A stretch of DNA of 33,432 nucleotides from Phycisphaerae bacterium (GTDB lineage Bacteria; Planctomycetota; Phycisphaerae; SM23-33), in contig DRGC01000080.1 in assembly GCA_011050235.1 (NCBI GenBank), positions 1 through 33,432 of the forward strand, given 5' to 3'. The translations under genes and the position numbers were made by a program. The notes under the pieces were generated by a model. The model searched no databases and was not told the DNA's origin. It saw nothing but the letters and a program-made list of their open reading frames with translations. Numbering within the stretch: the first letter of the stretch is position 1; each line of letters starts with the position of its first letter. Below, piece after piece: positions 25,292 through 33,432 of the stretch.

Positions 25292-26980
25292 TTAGAACTC
25301 ATCACGGCTCGTAACACGGATGACCTCCTCCATGGTCGTCATGCCTTCGGCGACCTTCTCGATGCCGCACTCCCGCAGCGTTGTCATGCCGCCATCCATC
25401 GCAGCGGCCTTGATTGTCGAGGCCTTGGCGCGCTGGTTGACCAGTTCACGGATGGGCTCGGAGACCTCCAGGAACTCGAACGCGCCCACGCGCTCGCGAT
25501 AACCCGTCTGCAAGCACTGCTCACACCCTTGCCCGTGGAAGAGCTTCCCCGAGGGCAGTTGGCTCTTCTTCAGATCCCATCGCTGCAGGTCGGCCTGCGA
25601 CGGCACGAAGGACGTGCGACAACCGGCGCAGATTCGGCGAACCAGTCGCTGGGCCACAACGCCCAGAAGGCTGCTGGCGACCAGGTAAGGCTCAACGCCG
25701 AGCTCCAGCAGGCGGGCGACCGCTCCTGCGGCATCGTTGGTGTGCAGCGTGCTGAAGACAAGGTGCCCGGTCAGGGCCGATTGGATCGCCATCTTGGCCG
25801 TCTCGGCATCGCGGATCTCACCGACCATGATGATGTCGGGGTCCTGGCGCAGAACGTGCCGCAGGCCCGTGGCGAACGTCATGCCCTTCTTGTCGCTGAC
25901 CTGTGTCTGGCTGATGCCCTCCAGGCGATACTCGATCGGATCTTCCAGCGTCAGAATGTTCAGCTCTTTGGAGTTGAGCTCCTGAAGGGCCGCGTAGAGC
26001 GTCGTGCTCTTGCCGCTACCGGTCGGGCCGGTCACCAGAACGATGCCGTGGTCGGAATGGATCAGCCGACAGAAATGCTCCCGAATGGCAGGCGGCATGC
26101 CGAGATCGCCCAGCTTGTACAAGCGGATGCTCTTGTCCAGCAACCGGATCACGGCGCGCTCACCAAAACTGGTCGGCAGCGTGGAGATCCGCAGGTCCAC
26201 CAGCCGGTCGCCGACCTCGACCGTCTCGCGACCATCCTGGGCGATGCGTCGTTCGGCGATGTTCATGCCGCCCATGATCTTGATGCGGCTGATGATCTCC
26301 GACTGAAGCGCCTTGGGGGGCGTCAGGACGTCGTGCAGCACGCCGTCGACGCGCATACGGATCATCAGCCGGTCCTCATAGGGTTGAACGTGCACGTCGG
26401 AAGCACGGCGTTTGATCGCCTCGAACAGGACCAGATTGACCAGCTTGATGACCGGGGCCCGACTGGCGACGTCGAGCAGGTCCTCGTTCTTCGCGGCCTG
26501 TTCGATCTCGCCCATGACCTGCCGGCCGTCCAGCTCCTCGATGACACGCTCGGCCTGGCCGCTCTGCTGTTGGTAGGCGGCATTGATGGCCCGAAGGATC
26601 TCATCACGGGGCGCAAAGATCGGCTCGAGGGATTTGCCCAGGACCCTTGAAAGGGCCTGGACCTGGGTCAACTGGGACAGGCCCGCGATGGCGACCGCAC
26701 GATGCCCGTTGTCGTTGGTCAGACCAATCAGGCAATGCCGTCGAGCGAACGAGATCGGCACACCCGAGAGGAACTCGTGGCTGACCGGGCAATCGGCCAG
26801 CGACTCGCGAAACGGCACGTTGAGCGTCTCGGACAGGGCCAAGGCGATGGCCGGTTCGGGAAGGTCGGCCTGTCGGGCCTGGGCCGGCGAGCAGGCCACG
26901 CTGTCGCCAAAGACAGCGTCAAACTGACCGTTCAGCTCAGCTCTTAACGCCGCGGCGAACTTGTTGTAGACGTCGGCCAA
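25292..26980 (-). CDS. gspE: GspE/PilB-family T2SS ATPase
   Basis: A 562-residue cytoplasmic ATPase that drives pseudopilus extension. An N-terminal GspE/MshEN-like domain (about 1-130) is followed by the second domain and the RecA-like domain: Walker A GPTGSGKSTT (about 320), the Asp box TLEDPIEYRLEGISQTQV, Walker B IIMVGEIRDAETA (about 380), His box STLHTNDA. Then comes the four-cysteine zinc site CAGC ... CEQC (about 453-490). The start is TTG 26980, chosen because GGGGAG lies about 9 nt upstream, overlapping the gspD stop, and because later starts would cut the N-domain. It lies 14 bp after gspD. Confidence 0.95.
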   Translation of the reverse strand: MADVYNKFAAALRAELNGQFDAVFGDSVACSPAQARQADLPEPAIALALSETLNVPFRESLADCPVSHEFLSGVPISFARRHCLIGLTNDNGHRAVAIAGLSQLTQVQALSRVLGKSLEPIFAPRDEILRAINAAYQQQSGQAERVIEELDGRQVMGEIEQAAKNEDLLDVASRAPVIKLVNLVLFEAIKRRASDVHVQPYEDRLMIRMRVDGVLHDVLTPPKALQSEIISRIKIMGGMNIAERRIAQDGRETVEVGDRLVDLRISTLPTSFGERAVIRLLDKSIRLYKLGDLGMPPAIREHFCRLIHSDHGIVLVTGPTGSGKSTTLYAALQELNSKELNILTLEDPIEYRLEGISQTQVSDKKGMTFATGLRHVLRQDPDIIMVGEIRDAETAKMAIQSALTGHLVFSTLHTNDAAGAVARLLELGVEPYLVASSLLGVVAQRLVRRICAGCRTSFVPSQADLQRWDLKKSQLPSGKLFHGQGCEQCLQTGYRERVGAFEFLEVSEPIRELVNQRAKASTIKAAAMDGGMTTLRECGIEKVAEGMTTMEEVIRVTSRDEF

Positions 26981-26994
26981 GTCAGTGTGCTCCC

Positions 26995-29364
26995 CTAGAA
27001 GGACGATGCCATCAACATCGGTTCACTTGTCGGACAACATGGTTCTACGTTGGCTGCCTTGCGATCCTGTGAGGACAGATACTTCAGGTCCTCAAACTCG
27101 TCGTCCCGCAGGATGATGGGACGAACGAACGCAAACAGCGTGCTTCGCGACTTGCTCGATGCATGGGTGCCGAAGAGATATTCCAGGATCCGCACTTCAC
27201 CAATCCAGGGGATCACCGAGGCCGTCTTGCTTGTGTCCTCGCGCGTTAGCCCGCCCACAATGATGGCGCAGCCGTCGGGAATGGTCACTTCGCTATTCAA
27301 ACTGTTGGTCTGGCGGGGCGGCGGCAGACTGCCGCCGGCGTCCCCCGAGAAGCTGTTGAGTGTGATCGAGTATTCCAACTGCAGGTAGTCGTCCTGGCTG
27401 ATATGGGGGGTCACCGAAATCGTCGTCCCGGCGGAGGCATAGCCCCCGAAGCTCGTTGTCGCCACCGTGTCCGATGCGTTCACGCTCGAAAACGGCGCTT
27501 CGCTGATGCTGGAAAGCGTGGCTGTGGCATTGTCGTTGACCAACACCTTGGGCACCGACAGGACCGTGGCGTGGCCGCTGGTGGCCAATGCCTTGACGAC
27601 GATGTTGAACAGGTCCACGTTAATCATCGCGCCGTTGAAGCCGATGCCCGGTGTCAGGGTCAACACGCCCGTGTCCTGATCGATCTCGCTGAGCCCGAAC
27701 GAACTGAAAACCAGTTTTGAGTCACTGACCTTCTCGCCGCCGATCTCCGATGTGCCCTTATCGATCTTTCGGGAGATGTCCACGCCAACCGACCGACCGC
27801 CGGAGGTGTCGATGGTCACCAGGATCACCTCGATGAGCACCTGGGGCTGCCGTTTGTCGAGGATGCTGATCAGTCTTTCATACATCCGTTGGACCGGCGG
27901 CGGCGCGATGATGATGATCGTGTTGGTCTTTGTGTCCGCGGTGATGACGGCGTCCTTGGTCCGAGTGGTCGTCAGCAGGCCGGTCAAGTCTTCCTTGTCA
28001 TCGCTCTGCTCAGAATCCGACGGCGTGTAAACCGGCGGCTTGGGCAGCGCGTCGCCAATGGCTGGCGGCGGCTTGTTCGGGCCGGCGAACGACTCTCGCC
28101 CGGGCAAGGGCCCGGTGGCGCCCTGCTCAGCCAGCGCCGCCAGGTCCAGGCCGCTTGCTTCCATGGACCGGATCGTCCCCAGCACGTCCATGGCCGTTGT
28201 GTTCATGAGCTTGTAGAACTGCATGTAGCCCTGCTCGGCCGTGGCGTCGGCGACGTCCAACTGCTTCTTGAGGTTCTCGATCTGCTCTTGAATCCGCGGC
28301 GGCGCCGAGACGACCAGCAGGCCGGACTCGGCATCGATGGCGGATTTGTAATCGGTCTTTCGCTCTTCCGTGCTGATGAGCTTCTGGATGAGCTGGTCAA
28401 TTCGCATCGGCGAGACGTAACGCAGGTGGTACTTTCGCGTGACCGATTCCGACGGCACGTCCAGCGCCTCGATCAGCGCCAAGGCCTCGGGGTCTGCAGG
28501 CCCGGCCGACATCAGGACGATCTGATTGGATCGCTCCTCATAGGTGATAACCGTCTCGGATTGCCTGGGCTGTTCATCCGCCGGGATAAGAGAACGCTTC
28601 TGTTTCAGAAGCTCGGTAACGCGCCTGGCGAGATCGGCAGCCGAGATGTGCTCCACGTTGATGAAGACCATCGACAGCTTCGGCCCCGGCCGATCAACCA
28701 TACGGATCAACTCGGCGATACGCTTGAGCGTGCCGGCGAAGTCCGTGACGATCAGAAGATTCTGATCCGCAAGGACGATAATGGTCCCGCCCGGCTTACT
28801 CAGGAACGGCTGAATCGTCCGTTGGGCGGCGGCCACCGTCACGTGGTCCAGCACGAACATCTGTGAGGCGATCTCGATTGGCGAGAGGGCCTGGAGTTGT
28901 TCAGAATCCTGCGGCGCCCCGGCTGCCGCCGCCGCCTCGCTGATCGGCACGACCTTCTTCCAGCCTTCCTGCTCGGCGTCGACCAGCGCCAGGTCGGCCA
29001 TCTTCAAAACGCTTTGAAGCAACTCGAGCAGGGACTCCTTCGGCACCCTCGCCGGCGCCAGCAGCGTGATCTTTTTCCTGGCGATGCTCTCGTCATACTG
29101 GATGTTCAGGCTCAACCGCTGGCTGACATACTCGACGAGCGTCTTGATCTCCACCTCCTTCGGCAGAGCCAACTGGATCATCTCCCGGGAGGGGTCTTCT
29201 TGGTCTACGGGTTCTACGTTGGCGGCAGCAGTGGCCGTGGTTTCCCCAGCGCCTGCTAGCGGGCCTGTGGAGGGTCCAGTATCTTGCGCGAATCCGATCG
29301 GCCCCGAACCCAGCAGGATTCCTGCCAGTAGGGTCCCGTGAATAAGCCAAGTACCCCTGAACAT
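26995..29364 (-). CDS. gspD: GspD secretin
   Basis: About 789 residues from ATG 29364, with AGGA about 10 nt upstream and a good signal peptide (MFRGTWLIHGTLLAGILLGS, then AQ). The periplasmic part has an N0-like domain (EIKTLVEYVSQRLSLNIQYD) and several N-domains (e.g. VFINVEHISAADLARRVTEL, RKYHLRYVSPMRIDQLI). The last 250 residues are the secretin barrel: QVLIEVILVTID, VPKVLVNDNATATL, GTTISVTPHIS, EVTIPDGCAIIVGGL. It forms the outer-membrane pore of the T2SS. About 90 residues in the middle (PGRESFAGPNKPPPAIGDAL ... EQSDDKEDLTGLL) are an insertion rich in Pro, Asp and Ser before the final N-domain. It is first in the operon, behind the promoter at 29444-29472. Confidence 0.94.
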   Translation of the reverse strand: MFRGTWLIHGTLLAGILLGSGPIGFAQDTGPSTGPLAGAGETTATAAANVEPVDQEDPSREMIQLALPKEVEIKTLVEYVSQRLSLNIQYDESIARKKITLLAPARVPKESLLELLQSVLKMADLALVDAEQEGWKKVVPISEAAAAAGAPQDSEQLQALSPIEIASQMFVLDHVTVAAAQRTIQPFLSKPGGTIIVLADQNLLIVTDFAGTLKRIAELIRMVDRPGPKLSMVFINVEHISAADLARRVTELLKQKRSLIPADEQPRQSETVITYEERSNQIVLMSAGPADPEALALIEALDVPSESVTRKYHLRYVSPMRIDQLIQKLISTEERKTDYKSAIDAESGLLVVSAPPRIQEQIENLKKQLDVADATAEQGYMQFYKLMNTTAMDVLGTIRSMEASGLDLAALAEQGATGPLPGRESFAGPNKPPPAIGDALPKPPVYTPSDSEQSDDKEDLTGLLTTTRTKDAVITADTKTNTIIIIAPPPVQRMYERLISILDKRQPQVLIEVILVTIDTSGGRSVGVDISRKIDKGTSEIGGEKVSDSKLVFSSFGLSEIDQDTGVLTLTPGIGFNGAMINVDLFNIVVKALATSGHATVLSVPKVLVNDNATATLSSISEAPFSSVNASDTVATTSFGGYASAGTTISVTPHISQDDYLQLEYSITLNSFSGDAGGSLPPPRQTNSLNSEVTIPDGCAIIVGGLTREDTSKTASVIPWIGEVRILEYLFGTHASSKSRSTLFAFVRPIILRDDEFEDLKYLSSQDRKAANVEPCCPTSEPMLMASSF

Positions 29365-29443
29365 GGTCGTTCTATCCTTGAACGTCAGTAGGCATCCTTG
29401 CGCTACCTGCTTCTGTTCTGCCGCGGACATCTAGCAGATGAGG

Positions 29444-29472
29444 CCTATAGCAGATGACGGGCACAACTGCAA
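29444..29472 (-). promoter_or_regulatory. T2SS operon promoter
   Basis: Minus strand: TTGCAG (29467-29472), 17-bp spacer, TATAGG (29444-29449), about 75 nt before the gspD ATG. A TTGACT just upstream is an alternative -35 but its spacing is too long. The repeat copy starts only 12 bp away, so insertion of the repeat may have affected upstream control. Confidence 0.4.
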
Positions 29473-29483
29473 GTCAATAATTT

Positions 29484-29842
29484 ATTCTTGAAAAAATGGT
29501 TATGTCGGCATCGTTGGGGCTCCTTGCGTTAGCCGTGTTGGCGACTGGCTTTGCCGAACGGGCAAGGCGATTCACCGGTCGCTCTTTGAGGCCGGGGCCA
29601 GAAAAAAACATGGCGACGGCCGGATTCTTCTTGACGGGATTTATCCGAACGCCGTAAGAGTTACTCCACCTAAGCCCAATTCCTCCGGGCGGAGGAATTG
29701 GGGGCTAAGCCGCCTGAACAAGGCAAGCAGTGGGGCCAGGGCGGCACGCAGAGGGTCAAGGATGATCCCAAGGGTCGAGAACATAGAAGCTCATGCGCGC
29801 GCGCCGTCGCAAGCCCGGCGCGGGTCTGAGCATTCCACAGCA
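29484..29842 (+). repeat. 359-bp direct repeat, copy 2
   Basis: Same length and orientation as 8507-8865. It holds a perfect 12-bp hairpin, CCCAATTCCTCC / GGAGGAATTGGG with loop GGGC (29674-29701), the possible promoter TTGACG ... TAAGAG (near 29633-29662) and the GC-rich hairpin CGCGCCG / CGGCGCG near 29799-29823. It ends 63 bp before the HEAT gene at 29906. On the minus strand, the frame that continues the integrase N-terminus in copy 1 is also open here from the homologous ATG, then stops soon after the repeat edge. Confidence 0.75.
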
Positions 29843-29905
29843 TATTTGCGGCATGAATCAATCGACAGCATTAGCGAACGGATGTGAGCAGGAAAGGGAT
29901 ATCTC

Positions 29906-30340
29906 ATGTGGATGCGAGTGAAAAGCGTAACACTGAAAGTGGTACTGATCGGGGCATTGTGTGTCATTGGCGTCTTGTCCTTTGGGCTACTGAGGGCGCA
30001 GCCGGGCGACGAGCAAGATCCGCCGAGCGTGGGGGATCTCGTAGCTCTGCTGAGTTCTGAGGATGGCGCTGTGCGTGCAGAAGCAACCAAGGCTCTAGGC
30101 GAGATGGGCCCGGACGCAGCGGACGCAGTCGATCCGCTGCTGGACGTGCTGGACGACGAAGATCCTTACGTCCGCTGGTATGCCGTGAATGCCCTGTGGG
30201 AGATCGGTGTTGCGACGGAGAACGTCCTGGCGGGACTGCAGGAACGGTTTTCCGACGAATGCATCGCGATTCGAGTTCACGCACTGAATGCTCAATCGAG
30301 TCTCGCGGGAAAGCTTAGAGCTGAGCAGGCTGAGAAGTAG
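29906..30340 (+). CDS. Small exported HEAT-repeat protein
   Basis: A 144-residue protein from ATG 29906, with AGGAAAGGG upstream. It has an N-terminal hydrophobic segment (LKVVLIGALCVIGVLSFGLL, about 10-29) acting as signal or anchor, then two or three HEAT/PBS-lyase-like repeats (VGDLVALLSSEDGAVRAEAT, VDPLLDVLDDEDPYVRWYAV, LQERFSDECIAIRVHALNA). Such repeats bind other proteins. It is unlike the HEAT proteins near the left end except in fold. It follows repeat copy 2 and is probably transcribed with RHS 2, so it may assist that protein (inference from position). Confidence 0.75.
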   Translation: MWMRVKSVTLKVVLIGALCVIGVLSFGLLRAQPGDEQDPPSVGDLVALLSSEDGAVRAEATKALGEMGPDAADAVDPLLDVLDDEDPYVRWYAVNALWEIGVATENVLAGLQERFSDECIAIRVHALNAQSSLAGKLRAEQAEK

Positions 30341-30550
30341 GCCATAAATCGTTCCGGGGCCCTGACGAGCGCCAGAATGTCGTTCTTCTCGCCCGGCCGT
30401 GCCTCGGGAAAAGAAATGTGCCCGCAAGATCGATCTTGGCCTTCTTTGAGCAGATGACGGCCGGTTCGAGTATGAGGTGGGTCAATAACAGACGGGAATG
30501 TCGCCATGAGCATTCAGGTCATTTGCAAGAAAGCAGGAAGGGGCTTCAGA

Positions 30551-33432
30551 ATGTCAATGCCCAAGGTTATCTCCAGAACAGTGTTCGTGCTGCTTATCGT
30601 GTCGCTTTGGAACGGTTCAGTCGCGACAGGCCAACCGCGGGAGCGCCCGTTCGATTACTGGCCCAGCCCTTTCATCAATACGGAAGGCGACGGCACGCCG
30701 GCGGGTGACCCCTACAGCAACCCTCAGACCGCCACCGACGACGATTGCAACCCGATCATCCGGCCGGAGTGTGTGCTGTTGCGTTACCGCCTGCACGCCT
30801 TTGAGGGCGAGACGGGTCTGCTGAGATGGACCTTGGCGCGAACAGATTTCAAACTTGGCGGCGGCCTGGGACATGGTTGGGGCTCCCCTACGCCCTACAT
30901 TCGCACAGGCGGTTACATGGGTGGCTTGGCGCAGGTCTTCCTGAGCGGTCGCGCGATGGAGATGTTCACCATCACCGGAACAGCCCCCGATCGGGTTGGC
31001 TCCGCCTGGTCGAAGGCTGCCAACGTTGATTTCCGGGAAAGTGGAACCCTCGACCAATTTGTCTACAGCTTCCGCGACAAGGGGACAGGGAAGCTCCAGA
31101 GGTACTTCTTTGACACCTACGACCCGGCGTGGAACATGCAGGGCCTCTGCGACAGACACGAGGACGAGGACGGTAGGGAGACCTTGATCACCTACGGCGA
31201 TCCCTACCAACAGGTCGTCAAGCTCCGCCGTGCTGAAACAGACGGCGCCAAGGGGGTCATCACGGAGGTCCGTGTCGGCTACTATCCGAGCGGTGATTTC
31301 GACGGTTACGTGAAGTGGGCGGTCCTGCGCCGGGCCTTCGAGAGCGAAGAGAGTTGGGATGACGCCCCCTGGAACGGTATTTCGAACTGGGGGGATGTCG
31401 GGGATGAAGACTGGTCGGACTCGCACAACATCCGTCGTGTGCGCTATTACTACTACGACGACGATGACGACTACACGGACGACAACGACTTTGGCAACGA
31501 CGGTGACCTGAAGATGATGGTCGTTCAGATGCCCAAGGATGGTGTTGGAAGCCCCGATAAGACGCTCGACTCCGACTGGACCAACGTGAAGGTATGGTAC
31601 TTCCGCCACAAGGACGCCACGGCCGGGGCGGCCGACGACGGCACGATCGAATACATTCTTGAGCCGGCATGGTTCGCACGCCTGGTGAGCGAGGAGGTTA
31701 TCCAGATCGGCGACGTGTTCGACAGCGGGACGAATGAGTTGAAAATCAGTAATAATGCCCTGGACCTGTTGCCCAACACGCAGGCCGGCGATGACAACGA
31801 CCTGCAGGAATTCGCTACCTATCACTTCGTGTACGGCGGCGACGGGGAGCTTGATTATCTTGTCCGCAAGGGCGGCTGCGACAGCGTTCAGGGCGGCAAG
31901 GACATTCGCGACCACATCACGTACACAAAGAACCCGGGCCCCTCCAGGGGGCCGTACCTGAGCAACGAGTGGTACACGAAGTTCATCATCGAGCGAAAGG
32001 ACCATACCGGGACGCCGGTCCTGCGAAAGAAGATCACCTCGTACATGAACCTATACGACCAGGTGATGTTCAAGATCGTGGAAGACTATGACTCATCAGG
32101 CAACCGCCGACAGCGGCGGGGCGACTACTACTATTACGACGAGTCGACCCTGCACGCGATCATGCATGCCGAGAGCTCGGCCATTGCCTGGAGCGACATC
32201 GACGACCATACATACAACGGCAAGACGGGGCTGGCGGCGGTCGAGGCGGAGTTCAAGGACCTGATGCACAAGGAGGGGACTAGCAACGGATACAACTACT
32301 TCGAGTTCATCGAGAACGCCGCGGGCGTTGTCCACTACTACGCCTATAACAACTCCGGGCCGTCGGGCTCGGGCTATCTGACGAAGGAAGAGCTTCAAAA
32401 AGGCGATGGGGGCGCCAGCACCGACCCGTTCAAGCTCCACGAATACGCATATACCGATAACGGGTCCGCCGACGAATCGAAGAAGGTCTATGTCCTCAGC
32501 GAGATGGTCACCTATCTCGAGGAGGACGACGCAGCCGCCAACTCCCTCAAGACGACCTATTCCTACACCTGGGACGGCACCAATCCGTGGATCATGACCA
32601 AGCGCGTGACCAACCGGCCCATCACCAAAGGCGCCACACCGACCACGCTGTCCTTTGAAGAACAGTTCGACGCTCGCGGTCGGCCTACGTGGAGTCGCGA
32701 GTACTACGATGACGAAACGGACACGACCTACGAGATCACGTATGGCCTGTACGACATCGAGCAGAATCCGTTGAAGCCAGTCCTGGTCATTCGTGACTTT
32801 GACACGACCTGTACGGAGGTCGCCGAGCCGTCTGGCTGGACCACCTCCGCCGGTTACGGCATGCAGTTGGAGACGAAGTACGTCTATGACGACTTCGGCC
32901 GGGTGATCGAGGAGCTTGGCCCGCGCCATAGTGTCGACATCAGCGGCACGCTGACGTCTGTGCGGACGGTGCGGTTTGCCGTCTACAAGGAGTTCAATGA
33001 ATCACGTCACGACGAGATATGGACGGCCATCGGCAACGCCGACTGCGACAACAGCGGGACCTGGCCCTACGTTGACGGCGACTACACGTATACCGGTCTA
33101 GTGGGGCCGATCACGGTCACGCGCCTGTGCAAGATGGATCGCGAAGTGGAGCGGATGACGGTATCGTCGGACGACGCCTCCGATGTCTACGACGACAACC
33201 CCGGCGACGGCGACAACAAGCTCAACGATGTCGATGTTATGAGCATCGGTACTTATGGCGCCCCGGTCAACAACGATGAGAAGTACGCGTGGTCGCAGAC
33301 CCACATGGACATGCAGGGGCGGATCGACTGGCGGAAGACGTATCACAACATTCCCGCTACCGACGTCCTTGGCAGCGCCGGCACCAACTACACGTCAGTG
33401 GCCTACACCTACGACGACCTTGGGCGGACAAA
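30551..33432 (+). CDS. Secreted RHS/YD-repeat-like giant protein 2 (partial, runs off the edge)
   Basis: The frame is open from 30506 to the right edge with no stop. I favour ATG 30551, with GGAAGG upstream, because it starts a compact signal peptide (SRTVFVLLIVSLWNGSVATG); ATG 30506 would add 15 residues. At least 960 residues are present. The N-terminal region is rich in Asp, Tyr and Gly, with early GHGWGSPTPY and several YYYYDD stretches. YD-type motifs become visible near the end of the window (FDARGRPTWSREYYDD, VYDDFGRVIEELGPRHSVD, YTYDDLGR). The last parts parallel RHS 1 (YDDGGRVTEVLGPMHAVD), so both are the same kind of protein. The core end and tip lie outside the window. Confidence 0.85.
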   Translation, partial: MSMPKVISRTVFVLLIVSLWNGSVATGQPRERPFDYWPSPFINTEGDGTPAGDPYSNPQTATDDDCNPIIRPECVLLRYRLHAFEGETGLLRWTLARTDFKLGGGLGHGWGSPTPYIRTGGYMGGLAQVFLSGRAMEMFTITGTAPDRVGSAWSKAANVDFRESGTLDQFVYSFRDKGTGKLQRYFFDTYDPAWNMQGLCDRHEDEDGRETLITYGDPYQQVVKLRRAETDGAKGVITEVRVGYYPSGDFDGYVKWAVLRRAFESEESWDDAPWNGISNWGDVGDEDWSDSHNIRRVRYYYYDDDDDYTDDNDFGNDGDLKMMVVQMPKDGVGSPDKTLDSDWTNVKVWYFRHKDATAGAADDGTIEYILEPAWFARLVSEEVIQIGDVFDSGTNELKISNNALDLLPNTQAGDDNDLQEFATYHFVYGGDGELDYLVRKGGCDSVQGGKDIRDHITYTKNPGPSRGPYLSNEWYTKFIIERKDHTGTPVLRKKITSYMNLYDQVMFKIVEDYDSSGNRRQRRGDYYYYDESTLHAIMHAESSAIAWSDIDDHTYNGKTGLAAVEAEFKDLMHKEGTSNGYNYFEFIENAAGVVHYYAYNNSGPSGSGYLTKEELQKGDGGASTDPFKLHEYAYTDNGSADESKKVYVLSEMVTYLEEDDAAANSLKTTYSYTWDGTNPWIMTKRVTNRPITKGATPTTLSFEEQFDARGRPTWSREYYDDETDTTYEITYGLYDIEQNPLKPVLVIRDFDTTCTEVAEPSGWTTSAGYGMQLETKYVYDDFGRVIEELGPRHSVDISGTLTSVRTVRFAVYKEFNESRHDEIWTAIGNADCDNSGTWPYVDGDYTYTGLVGPITVTRLCKMDREVERMTVSSDDASDVYDDNPGDGDNKLNDVDVMSIGTYGAPVNNDEKYAWSQTHMDMQGRIDWRKTYHNIPATDVLGSAGTNYTSVAYTYDDLGRT

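Noticed and set aside
25529-26650. Open frame of 373 codons opposite gspE
   Set aside because: A shadow of GC-rich gspE codons; the sense strand carries the Walker motifs. Similar shadows lie at 27889-28866 (gspD), 5791-6684 (gap) and 17832-18812 (TPR and Pro-rich genes).

Overview
The window looks like a Planctomycetota chromosome, probably Phycisphaerae-like; this is an inference from gene content. The clues are a PEP-CTERM sorting tail, several secreted proteins with prepilin leaders and an H-X9-DG-type C-terminus, an integrase with the variant FQNLRSTRE active-site box, very large YD/RHS-repeat secreted proteins, and GC-rich coding DNA. No rRNA or CRISPR array was seen. There is one tRNA, tRNA-Lys(CUU).

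Layout. 1-203 (+) is the end of a PEP-CTERM protein. 425-5413 (-) is an array of HEAT-repeat + pseudopilin-like gene pairs: two complete pairs and one pair whose HEAT gene is reduced to a short 3' remnant. Between the copies lies a truncated 5' fragment of pgk. 5659-6678 (-) is gap (glyceraldehyde-3-phosphate dehydrogenase) with its own promoter and a hairpin terminator. 6904-7398 (+) encodes a small two-helix membrane protein. 7445-7517 (+) is tRNA-Lys, and a tyrosine recombinase gene (-) has its last codons inside the tRNA, the classic junction of an integrated element. The integrase seems to have lost its N-terminus where a 359-bp direct repeat begins.

9003-16088 (+) is a secreted RHS/YD-repeat giant with a distinct tip of about 200 residues, followed by a three-helix membrane protein that is a candidate immunity partner and by a short RHS-like remnant. 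A small unrecognised protein (-) and a ferredoxin-like 4Fe-4S protein (+) come next.

17838-29364 (-) is one tightly packed type II secretion operon in the order gspD-E-F-G-H-I-J-K-(C-like)-L-M, then a TPR lipoprotein that may act as a pilotin and a proline-rich membrane protein. No prepilin peptidase (gspO) lies in the window.

29484-29842 is the second copy of the 359-bp repeat, in the same orientation. Each copy carries a possible promoter and conserved hairpins and sits upstream of genes for exported proteins: copy 1 before RHS 1, copy 2 before a small HEAT-repeat protein and a second RHS-like giant that runs off the right edge. The picture that emerges (inference) is a secretion-centred region: a full T2SS flanked by two RHS-type surface or secreted proteins that share a duplicated leader, next to a tRNA integration site.
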